Shown: piece by piece, positions 9,529 to 16,511 of the stretch | Layout of the letters: each line of letters begins with the position of its first letter | Position numbering within the stretch: position 1 is the first letter of the stretch | Source of the DNA: Flavisolibacter ginsengisoli DSM 18119 | GTDB taxonomy: Bacteria; Bacteroidota; Bacteroidia; Chitinophagales; Chitinophagaceae | Reading direction: 5' to 3' | Assembly (NCBI RefSeq): GCF_900129295.1 | Contig: NZ_FQUU01000002.1 | Coordinates: 320,488-384,487 of the forward strand | DNA: 64,000 nucleotides | Position numbers and translations under genes: made by a program | Notes under the pieces: model-generated | Databases searched by the model: none | Told to the model about the DNA's origin: nothing | The model's input: the letters and a program-made list of their open reading frames with translations, nothing else

Positions 9529-9623
9529 TAAGTACAGGATATCCCGAAGATATCCCGAGGATATCCCGAGGATAAGCCGACGATAAGCCGACTCTTATAG
9601 AGTCGGGATATCCTCGGGACATC
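9529..9623. repeat. Tandem 11-bp repeat array that reverses around a palindrome
   Basis: Consecutive 11-base units start at 9540, 9551, 9562, 9573 and 9584: TATCCCGAAGA, TATCCCGAGGA twice, TAAGCCGACGA, TAAGCCGACTC. The array then turns at a perfect 8-bp hairpin CCGACTCT/AGAGTCGG (9588-9606) and continues in the opposite orientation (CGGGATATCCTCGGGA at 9604-9619). The inverted part can also pair with the TATCCCGAGGA units. A 98-codon frame crosses it on the minus strand, but its repeated peptide is just the translated repeat. The same architecture with different sequence recurs at 53169-53263. Confidence 0.8.
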
Positions 9624-9698
9624 TATGGCTTATATATGAAATATTATTGGGATAAAGTGCAACTTGGCCGGGAACAAAGTGCCTTAAGCACCGCCGAA

Positions 9699-9742
9699 AA
9701 AAGGGAAAAGACAATCCAGGCCTGGATTGTCTTTTCCCTTTT
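9699..9742 (-). terminator. Perfect 22-bp inverted repeat, terminator of hmgA
   Basis: The 22 bases 9699-9720 are the exact reverse complement of 9721-9742, giving a hairpin with essentially no loop, flanked by A and T runs on both sides. It lies 20 bases behind the hmgA stop. The arm is long for an ordinary terminator, and the structure would work in either direction. Confidence 0.8.
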
Positions 9743-9761
9743 AATTTGATTTTAGACTGAA

Positions 9762-10919
9762 TTATTCAGCCCAGCTCATCACATAATTATCATTTTCTAT
9801 ATCCAGAGCCTGTTTGGTTAGCATTAATGGATGAAAAGTATCCACCATAACAGCCAGTTCTTTGGTTTCTTTAGCCCCGATGCTTTTCTCTACTGCACCA
9901 GGATGCGGACCATGAGGAATGCCTGCGGGATGCAGCGTGATCATGCCCCGGGTGACATTTTTACGGCTCATAAAATCACCGTCTACATAATATAATACCT
10001 CGTCGCTGTCAATATTACTGTGATTATAAGGAGCTGGTATAGCTTCCGGGTGATAATCAAACAGGCGCGGACAGAAAGAACAAACAACAAAATTGTTTGC
10101 CTCGAAGGTCTGGTGAACGGGAGGTGGTTGATGCACCCTACCTGTTATAGGCTCGAAATCGTGAATAGAGAAGGCAAAAGGATAACAGCATCCATCCCAA
10201 CCTATAACGTCAAAAGGATGGGCTGAATAATGAATATTATACTGTATGCCTCGTTTTCGGGTACGTACCAGAAAATCTCCTCTTTCGTCATGGGTAAATA
10301 AATTCTGAGGTGCCCTTATATCTCTTTCACAAAATGGTGAGTGTTCCAGCAATTGGCCATTCTTACTCAGGTATTTTTTAGGGAACCTGATTGGGCTAAA
10401 AGATTCCACTATAAACAAACGATTGTCCTCACCATTGAAACTGATTTGGTAAATAGTACCCCTGGGAATAACGAGATAATCTCCATAACCAAAACTTAGC
10501 TCGCCATACATGGTCCTTAATATGCCGCTACCTTCATGAACGAAGATCATTTCATCAGCATCGGCGTTTTTAAAGAAATAATCCTCCATACCCTGCCGGG
10601 GGGCAGCTAAAACTATATGAACATCATTATTTACAAGCACTGGTATCCTGCTGTCAAGGAAATCATTTTCAGGCTTTATCTTAAAGCCTTCAAAACTGCG
10701 GTGGCTTAACATTTTTTCCTCTGCAATTTTCGGGGCCACATTTATGGGCTTTTCTGTTTTTATGATCTGGGTGGGAGGATATACATGGTAAAGCAGGGAA
10801 TAGTCGTTAGAGAAACCTTCAGTAGAAAATAATTGTTCAGCATATAATGAACCATCTGGCTTGCGGAACTGAGTGTGTCTCTTATGGGGTATCTCACCCA
10901 GTTTATGATAATAAGGCAT
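9762..10919 (-). CDS. hmgA: Homogentisate 1,2-dioxygenase
   Basis: This iron(II) dioxygenase (385 residues) opens the ring of homogentisate to maleylacetoacetate in tyrosine and phenylalanine breakdown. The N-terminus has YYHKLGEIPHKRHTQF and the C-terminal cupin carries the iron ligands: the His and Glu of YNHSNIDSDEVLYYVDG and the His of HPAGIPHGPHPG. The conserved PPVHQTFEANNFVVCSFCPR lies before them. It is about 50 residues shorter than the human enzyme, as in other Bacteroidota. It is a single-gene unit here; other pathway genes are not in the window. Confidence 0.95.
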   Translation of the reverse strand: MPYYHKLGEIPHKRHTQFRKPDGSLYAEQLFSTEGFSNDYSLLYHVYPPTQIIKTEKPINVAPKIAEEKMLSHRSFEGFKIKPENDFLDSRIPVLVNNDVHIVLAAPRQGMEDYFFKNADADEMIFVHEGSGILRTMYGELSFGYGDYLVIPRGTIYQISFNGEDNRLFIVESFSPIRFPKKYLSKNGQLLEHSPFCERDIRAPQNLFTHDERGDFLVRTRKRGIQYNIHYSAHPFDVIGWDGCCYPFAFSIHDFEPITGRVHQPPPVHQTFEANNFVVCSFCPRLFDYHPEAIPAPYNHSNIDSDEVLYYVDGDFMSRKNVTRGMITLHPAGIPHGPHPGAVEKSIGAKETKELAVMVDTFHPLMLTKQALDIENDNYVMSWAE

Positions 10920-11308
10920 AGTGCAATTTGAATAGTTTGAGAATACCCGGTATTATCAGAACCAATAAAAAATATAATACCGGAAGATATAGATGAGCAT
11001 GGCTATAGTAAACCCGAAAGATCCAGGGTAGCTAGCAGGAAAATATATTTCCACCTGCGTTTATCTATCCAATAGGTAAAGTTTCTACAAAACAACATAG
11101 CCAGCATTCGCAGCAACTAATATAGCTATTTCCCAAGATATTGAAAGGTGGCAACCATGAATTACTTAACAGGAGGTTTTCAGGGAATGTAGGGAACCTG
11201 GATGGTTAACAATAAATGAAGGCAGCGATGTTTAATCATAATAGCCTTTATGCGCTGATTTATTTTTGGCTAAAGGTGATTGAGCATAAGAGTACATTAG
11301 TTTCCTGG
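10920..11308. other. Intergenic region, nothing recognised
   Basis: 389 bases between hmgA and the phosphoribosyltransferase gene. Both strands are interrupted by stops, no perfect TAnnTTTG box or stable hairpin stood out, and no TGA-N6-TCA pair was seen. It could hold the hmgA promoter or a decayed gene, but I cannot support either. Confidence 0.5.
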
Positions 11309-11941
11309 TTAGCTTATCTTTTTAAGTGCATTAAGCTTGTCGAGGTAATGAATTACTTCCTCATCGCTTACTTGTGAGAAATCACTATAAAACAAACCAA
11401 CACTTCTGAAGGATTCAGGGCATAGCAGTATAACCATTTCTTCAACAAAAGGTTCTAGTTTTTCCACTGCAGATTGTGAGGCTACAGGTACTGCCAGAAC
11501 AATTTTATACGGTTGGCTTTTTCTAAGCACCTGGACGGTGCCTAAAATTGTGTTACCAGTTGCTATGCCATCATCCACCAGGATCACTGTTTTACCAGTA
11601 AGGTTTTGCGGTTCCTTATCTCCCATGAAACTTATTTGCATTTCTTTTAACCGTTCGCGAATATTGGCAATTTCTGTTTCAATATAATGCTGGGTTACGT
11701 TTTCGTGTGGCAGTACAAAACTGTCTTTAAGGCCAACGGCACCGATGGCATATTCTTTATTATTGGGATGGCCAAGCTTTTTTACAAGGATGACCTCGAG
11801 GGGAATGTTTAATTCTTTGGCAATTTCATAAGCAACAGGTACCCCACCCCTTGGAACAGCCAGTACAACCCCCGGAATATTTTTGTACTTGCGCAATCTT
11901 GTGGCAAGCATTCTTCCCGCCTCACTTCTGTTTGTAAACAT
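11309..11941 (-). CDS. Phosphoribosyltransferase-family protein (stress module)
   Basis: The 210-residue protein has a type I PRTase fold: VVLAVPRGGVPVAYEIA at the N-terminus and the PRPP-binding motif VILVDDGIATGNT in the centre. This subgroup is commonly found next to, or fused with, dienelactone-hydrolase and erythromycin-esterase-like domains; the M. tuberculosis DosR-regulated Rv2030c is a PRTase-esterase fusion. The substrate is unknown. It follows the hydrolase gene by 10 bases and is probably transcribed from the operator-controlled promoter at 12651-12658. Confidence 0.88.
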   Translation of the reverse strand: MFTNRSEAGRMLATRLRKYKNIPGVVLAVPRGGVPVAYEIAKELNIPLEVILVKKLGHPNNKEYAIGAVGLKDSFVLPHENVTQHYIETEIANIRERLKEMQISFMGDKEPQNLTGKTVILVDDGIATGNTILGTVQVLRKSQPYKIVLAVPVASQSAVEKLEPFVEEMVILLCPESFRSVGLFYSDFSQVSDEEVIHYLDKLNALKKIS

Positions 11942-11951
11942 GTTATAAATT

Positions 11952-12638
11952 TTAATCGTTTAGCAAGGGTATAGGCTGCAGGTGCTTTTCAAACCAGTTT
12001 CCAGCCAAAAGACAAACCTGATCCATAGTGCCTTCTTCTTCAAATAAATGGGAGGCACCTGCCACCACCTCCAATTTCTTTTCTGTCGATAATTGATTAT
12101 AGGCTTGCTTGTTGAGCTGCAATACCTGGGAATCAAGGCTGCCTACGATAAGCAAAGTAGCAGCCTTCACTTTTGGAAGGGCAGAAAAAGCAAGATCAGG
12201 TCTTCCTCCCCTGCTAACTACAGCAAGGACCTGGGATAATTTAGAAGCTGCTACCAATGCAGCTGCAGCACCCGTGCTGGCACCGAAATAACCTATTTGA
12301 ACATTCTTACCCCAGTTCTGCCCTTCCACCCATAGTGTTGCCTTCAAAAGTCTATCTGCCAGCAGGTTTATATCAAAGCGGGTTGAATAGTTTTTATCTT
12401 CTTCATAAGTTAACAGGTCAAATAACAATGTACCCAAGCCAATGCTATTGAGATAGGTTGCTACTAACTGGTTGCGTGGGCTTAACCTGCTGCTTCCACT
12501 TCCGTGGGCAAATACTACCAGAGCATGTGCATTTGCAGGAAGTGCCATGTCTCCTTTCAGCTCGACATTTTCCAGGGGAATGCTGATGGTAATTTTGTCG
12601 TAGGTATCCATAAAATCACTTAAAATATAAACGCTCAT
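11952..12638 (-). CDS. Dienelactone hydrolase-like alpha/beta hydrolase
   Basis: A 228-residue alpha/beta hydrolase. The nucleophile elbow is GYFGASTGAAAAL (Ser), the oxyanion region is VVFAHGSGSSRLSPRNQ, the acid lies in LIVGSLDSQV, and the catalytic His in VAGASHLFEEEG. The natural substrate is unknown. It is the first gene of a two-gene unit with the PRTase. The start at 12638 fits a -7 box at 12651-12658 (TAGGTTTA), leaving about a 9-base leader; an internal ATG at 12611 is possible. Confidence 0.88.
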   Translation of the reverse strand: MSVYILSDFMDTYDKITISIPLENVELKGDMALPANAHALVVFAHGSGSSRLSPRNQLVATYLNSIGLGTLLFDLLTYEEDKNYSTRFDINLLADRLLKATLWVEGQNWGKNVQIGYFGASTGAAAALVAASKLSQVLAVVSRGGRPDLAFSALPKVKAATLLIVGSLDSQVLQLNKQAYNQLSTEKKLEVVAGASHLFEEEGTMDQVCLLAGNWFEKHLQPIPLLND

Positions 12639-12650
12639 TCTTTACTGGTG

Positions 12651-12746
12651 TAAACCTATTTCAGTATCCCTTCAGAGGCAATGACCACCATCACTCCTTT
12701 CTTTGACAGTGCTCATTGCCAGACCTGGGGAATTGGTTTTGCTTTG
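12651..12746. promoter_or_regulatory. Divergent promoters sharing tandem TGA-N6-TCA operators
   Basis: Two operators, TGACCACCATCA (12682-12693) and TGACAGTGCTCA (12704-12715), lie exactly 22 bp apart. The left one ends 23 bp before the minus-strand -7 box TAGGTTTA (12658-12651, hydrolase-PRTase). The right one ends 23 bp before the plus-strand box TTGCTTTG (12739-12746, esterase-BON). Each operator centre is near -41 of its predicted transcript, the class II activator position. The same geometry recurs through 46-63 kb. Confidence 0.8.
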
Positions 12747-12761
12747 GGAAAACCCTTAATT

Positions 12762-14096
12762 ATGCGCAGGTACTTTACAAAAGAATTAGCACCTAATGAA
12801 GAAAGAACCATTTCTATTATTAAGGATAAGGCTGAGGTGTTAACGAACCAGGCTGACCTTCAGCCATTGTTTGACAGGATCGGCGATGCTCAATTTGTAA
12901 TGCTTGGAGAAGCGTCGCATGGCACGCACGAATACTATACATGGCGTTCACAGATCACAAAAAAACTCATAAAAGAAAAGGGGTTTCAATTTATAGCCGT
13001 GGAAGGAGACTGGCCGGATTGTTACCAGGTGAATCGTTACATTAAAAACTATGCAAATGCTGGAGGCAGTGCGCTGGGTGTATTAAAACGCTTTAACCGC
13101 TGGCCTACATGGATGTGGGCTAACTGGGAAATGGTTGCAATGATTGATTGGTTATATAAGTATAATAAACCTTTACCTGCTAGCAAAAAAATAGGGTTTT
13201 ATGGACTTGATGTTTACAGTCTATGGGAAAGCCTGGAAGCCATTCGGGAATATTTAAAACATATTGATCCAAATGCTTTGAAGGTAGCTGAAGAAACATT
13301 CCATTGTTTTGAACCATACAAAGCTGATGAAGGCCGGGGATATGCCCGGGCAACTCAATTTGTTCCGGAGTTGTGTACTGATGAAGTGGTAGAATTGCTT
13401 AAAAAGATACAGGAACATTTACCTTCTTATAATTCAGATCATGAAAATGTTTTTAACGTTGAGCAAAATGCAATCGTAACACTCAATGCAGAAAGGTACT
13501 ATAGGGCCATGGTAAAAGGGGGGCCTCACTCCTGGAATGTAAGGGATCATCATATGTACGAAACGCTCAATCGCTTAACTGACTTTCATGGGAAAGGTGC
13601 AAAGGTTATCATCTGGGAACACAATACACATATTGGAGATGCCAGGGCAACAGACATGACTACTGAGGGCATGTATAATGTTGGGGAGTTGGCCAGGATA
13701 AAACACCATGAACACGGAGTGGTATTAGTTGGTTTCGGATCATATAAAGGAGAAGTGATAGCAGCAAAAGGCTGGGGTGCACCCATGAAAGTAATGGCCG
13801 TGCCTCCAGCAAGAAAAGGAAGCTGGGAATATATATTGCACAAAGCCAGCCCTGAAAATAAGTTATTGATAATGGATGATTTCATGGATGAAGAATTAAT
13901 GGAAACTCATATCGGCCATCGGGCCATAGGCGTAGTATATAATCCGGAATATGAAAAGTACGGCAATTATGTTCCCAGTATTCTACCATTACGTTATGAT
14001 GCGTTTATCTACCTGGATCATACAACTGCCTTACACCCCTTACATATCCAGCCTGATGGACACCAGATACCTGAAACTTATCCATTCGGCGTATGA
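12762..14096 (+). CDS. Erythromycin esterase-like protein
   Basis: A 444-residue member of the erythromycin-esterase/EreA-SwiB superfamily. Key signatures are LGEASHGTHEYYTWR near the N-terminus, AVEGDWPDCYQVNRYI, and the IIWEHNTHIGDA motif carrying the catalytic His. Most such proteins are stress-associated hydrolases not shown to act on macrolides, so resistance should not be inferred. I start at ATG 12762 because the longer frame from 12681 would begin inside the operators and cross the -7 box at 12739-12746; the leader is then about 12 bases. The BON-domain gene follows 57 bases downstream. Confidence 0.88.
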   Translation: MRRYFTKELAPNEERTISIIKDKAEVLTNQADLQPLFDRIGDAQFVMLGEASHGTHEYYTWRSQITKKLIKEKGFQFIAVEGDWPDCYQVNRYIKNYANAGGSALGVLKRFNRWPTWMWANWEMVAMIDWLYKYNKPLPASKKIGFYGLDVYSLWESLEAIREYLKHIDPNALKVAEETFHCFEPYKADEGRGYARATQFVPELCTDEVVELLKKIQEHLPSYNSDHENVFNVEQNAIVTLNAERYYRAMVKGGPHSWNVRDHHMYETLNRLTDFHGKGAKVIIWEHNTHIGDARATDMTTEGMYNVGELARIKHHEHGVVLVGFGSYKGEVIAAKGWGAPMKVMAVPPARKGSWEYILHKASPENKLLIMDDFMDEELMETHIGHRAIGVVYNPEYEKYGNYVPSILPLRYDAFIYLDHTTALHPLHIQPDGHQIPETYPFGV

Positions 14097-14153
14097 CAAA
14101 AATTCTGTTACTCCTTTTGAGGACTAATTATTCATCATTTAAATTATTTTATT

Positions 14154-14825
14154 ATGAAAAATGATCTCGAAATTCAACAGGATGTAATGAACCAATTGAA
14201 ATGGAATCCCTTTTTAAAAGCTTCCGAGATCGGTGTATCCATTAAAAATGGAATAGTTACACTTTCAGGGCAGGTGGACAGTTATGCTCAAAAGCTGGAA
14301 GCTGAACGAACTGTCAGAAAAGTTGCAGGTGTAAAAGCTATTGCAGAAGATATTCAGATTGGCGTTTTACCAAGCTACAGAAAGAGTGACACTGATATTG
14401 CTGCTTCAGTTTTGAATGCATTGAAATGGCATAGTGCAGTACCTGAGGATAAACTGGAAGTAAAAGTAGAAGATGGAGTGGTAACACTTGGAGGCGAAGT
14501 AGAATGGGAATATCAAAGGAATTCTGCCCGCAATGCAGTTGTAAACCTTCTAGGTGTTCGTAGTGTGATCAACAATATTGCCATTAAGCCCAAAGCTTCT
14601 GCAGGTGATGTAAAGTCAAAGATCACTTCGGCATTATTGCGAACAGCAACTATAGATGCAGAAAGAATATCTGTTGATGTCGTTGGCAATAAAGTAATAC
14701 TAAAAGGAAAGGTTCGCTCCTATACTGAAAAAGAAGATGCCGAGGAAGCTGCCTGGTTTGCTCCTGGTATTGCTACAGTTGAAAGTCACCTTGAATTGAT
14801 ACCCCAGGAAGAGTTAATGTTTTAA
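14154..14825 (+). CDS. Protein with three BON domains
   Basis: The 223-residue protein consists of three BON (OsmY-like) repeats of about 70 residues: near 5-70 (VSIKNGIVTLSGQVDSYAQK), 78-145 (VKVEDGVVTLGGEVEWEYQR) and 155-220 (VDVVGNKVILKGKVRSYTEK). BON domains bind phospholipid surfaces and occur in osmotic-shock proteins. There is no signal peptide, so it may act in the cytoplasm, unlike E. coli OsmY. It follows the esterase gene on the same strand and is closed by a terminator at 14834. Confidence 0.9.
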   Translation: MKNDLEIQQDVMNQLKWNPFLKASEIGVSIKNGIVTLSGQVDSYAQKLEAERTVRKVAGVKAIAEDIQIGVLPSYRKSDTDIAASVLNALKWHSAVPEDKLEVKVEDGVVTLGGEVEWEYQRNSARNAVVNLLGVRSVINNIAIKPKASAGDVKSKITSALLRTATIDAERISVDVVGNKVILKGKVRSYTEKEDAEEAAWFAPGIATVESHLELIPQEELMF

Positions 14826-14833
14826 ACCACAAT

Positions 14834-14871
14834 AACAGGCAATGTCTGCTAAAGCATTGCCTGTTTGTTTT
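14834..14871 (+). terminator. Rho-independent terminator after the BON gene
   Basis: An 11-bp perfect stem AACAGGCAATG/CATTGCCTGTT (14834-14865) is followed by a run of T on the plus strand. It ends the esterase-BON transcript. Confidence 0.85.
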
Positions 14872-15033
14872 TACTAAACACAAACAACTTAGTTGTGTTG
14901 CCCCTTTCATACTTTCCTGGGAAGGGGATGGATTTCGTGCACTCATTTAATCATCAATATCTGATGTAAGATTTTCGGTCAGGTATTTGATGCGTTATGA
15001 TGATAACATGACCCATTGCTTAAATATTAATTT

Positions 15034-15249
15034 ATGAGTAAGGAATTCAAAGTTGGTGACCATGTAAGCTGGAACTCTGAAGCCGGCCATGTTTCCGGCA
15101 AGATCATTAAAATACATTATGCAGACTTTAATTATAAGGGTTATACACACCATGCTTCGAAAGAAGAACCACAGTATGAAATAAAAAGTGATAAGTCTGA
15201 TCATATTGCAGCACATAAAGGCTCCGCTCTTACAAAATTCAAGAAATAG
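15034..15249 (+). CDS. DUF2945 (HVA1-type) small protein
   Basis: A 71-residue basic protein, FKVGDHVSWNSEAGHVSGKI followed by a YTHHASKEEPQYEIKSDKS segment and HKGSALTKF. This matches the small DUF2945 'hypervirulence-associated' family with a Tudor-like barrel, widespread in soil bacteria and unrelated to virulence in most of them. The role is unknown. It lies downstream of the BON terminator, so it probably has its own promoter; the 170 bases before it have many TGA triplets but no clean operator. Confidence 0.8.
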   Translation: MSKEFKVGDHVSWNSEAGHVSGKIIKIHYADFNYKGYTHHASKEEPQYEIKSDKSDHIAAHKGSALTKFKK

Positions 15250-15276
15250 CTTTTCCAGTTTTCCTGGGGAGCAAAA

Positions 15277-16392
15277 TTACTTCCCCGTGACAGGAACAAT
15301 AGCTGGTGCAATGGGATGTTCAGCCCTGAATTCATAGCCTAATAGTTTGGCTATGGTCTGTGCAAATTGTTGCTGATACCATTGTCCTTCGTATTTAATT
15401 TCTCCACCTGTGTTAACACCGGGACCCATTACTGCCAACCATATTTCATTGGCACCTGGCACATCACTTCCATGATCCCTCCATTGGTCCTTTATAATAT
15501 CTCCCCGCCCGTGATCGGTAGTAATAAACAGAGAAGTTTTATTGCGATAGTGTGGATCGGATTGCACCTTTTCCCAAAGTTCCCTGATCCAGGCGTCTAC
15601 CTGGTGCGCTGCATCCAGGTAAGAACGGTATTTACCTGAATGCGCCCATTCATCAGTTTCACCGTAAGCTATATATAAAACCCTGGGCTTATTTTTATTC
15701 AGTTCTTCTATAGCAGCATAGTGCGTGAATACATCAAGACATTCCCCCATACGCCATGGCTTGTAAGAGTCACGCCTCATTTTATTGATCAATAGCTGGT
15801 TGGCATTGGGATACTTCCCCCCAACAAGGTCAAACGCAGATATAACCGGCATGCCACTTCGTTTCTCATTTAAAATGCGGTCAAAAGCATTCCATGCACC
15901 AAATACCGAAACCTTTCCTTGAAACCCAGGTTGTTTGTTTAAATATTCCAGCACATTTGTATTTGGGTTAGGAGGATATTCATTGGAATTAATTGCAGTA
16001 TCAGCAAAGCCTGTCATGATCTCACTGTAACCTGGATAACTGAACCAATAAGGATTGGCGGTGTTCACTTTATTACCATAATTCCGGTTACCATACAGTT
16101 GTCCATTTGTTGCTATTACAGACCATAAAAAAGGCATTAGTTTCTTTCTCCGCTCTTCACTATTGGTATTCCAATAGGCCTGGTATAAATAAGAACTATC
16201 ACCTTCGTTGTATTTATTATTATTGGCAATTGATGAATCCATACCGCCAAATACTTCCTGCCATCTAAATCCATCTGTTGTAACTATAATAATGTTTTCG
16301 GCAATTAATTGAGATGGAATAGAAACTGTTTTATGCTGGGCCTGGGCAACAATCCCCATTAGCACAAAGCTGAAAAAAAGAATCTTCTTCAT
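15277..16392 (-). CDS. Alkaline-phosphatase-superfamily phosphodiesterase/sulfatase-like protein, secreted
   Basis: The 371-residue protein starts with a signal peptide (MKKILFFSFVLMGIVAQAQ). The core is alkaline-phosphatase superfamily: IIIVTTDGFRWQEVFGG supplies the first metal ligands, YIAYGETDEWAHSGKY and LFITTDHGRGD the remaining Asp/His ligands, and WRDHGSDVPG a late His. This points to a zinc-dependent periplasmic or surface phosphodiesterase or phosphatase; the substrate is unclear. It lies 120 bases behind the TonB receptor gene on the same strand, which suggests linked uptake and hydrolysis. Confidence 0.82.
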   Translation of the reverse strand: MKKILFFSFVLMGIVAQAQHKTVSIPSQLIAENIIIVTTDGFRWQEVFGGMDSSIANNNKYNEGDSSYLYQAYWNTNSEERRKKLMPFLWSVIATNGQLYGNRNYGNKVNTANPYWFSYPGYSEIMTGFADTAINSNEYPPNPNTNVLEYLNKQPGFQGKVSVFGAWNAFDRILNEKRSGMPVISAFDLVGGKYPNANQLLINKMRRDSYKPWRMGECLDVFTHYAAIEELNKNKPRVLYIAYGETDEWAHSGKYRSYLDAAHQVDAWIRELWEKVQSDPHYRNKTSLFITTDHGRGDIIKDQWRDHGSDVPGANEIWLAVMGPGVNTGGEIKYEGQWYQQQFAQTIAKLLGYEFRAEHPIAPAIVPVTGK

Positions 16393-16511
16393 AATGGTAG
16401 TAAAGAAATAAAAGCCTTTGTTCTAGAGGTGACCAATAAAATCATCAGACCTTATTTCAACTAAGATAATGAAGAAGTATTCTTTTTACCGATTAATTGC
16501 CGTTCTCCATT

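Larger units (their letters stand above)
9270..9761. other. Intergenic region between the unknown gene and hmgA
   Basis: 492 bases without a supported gene. It holds the 11-bp repeat array (9529-9623) and the long perfect hairpin behind hmgA (9699-9742). The minus-strand frame 9326-9622 has no recognisable protein features apart from the repeat and is not called. Confidence 0.6.

Noticed and set aside
9326-9622. 98-codon minus-strand frame over the 11-bp array
   Set aside because: Its repeated peptide is simply the translated 11-bp units, the rest has no domain or signal, and it overlaps a structure explained better as DNA repeat.
12762-14096. Macrolide resistance by an erythromycin esterase
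   Set aside because: The superfamily is broad and the context is a stress module; substrate specificity cannot be inferred from these motifs.
14941-15033. Several TGA triplets before the DUF2945 gene
   Set aside because: None has a matching TCA at the N6 spacing and no -7 box is correctly placed.
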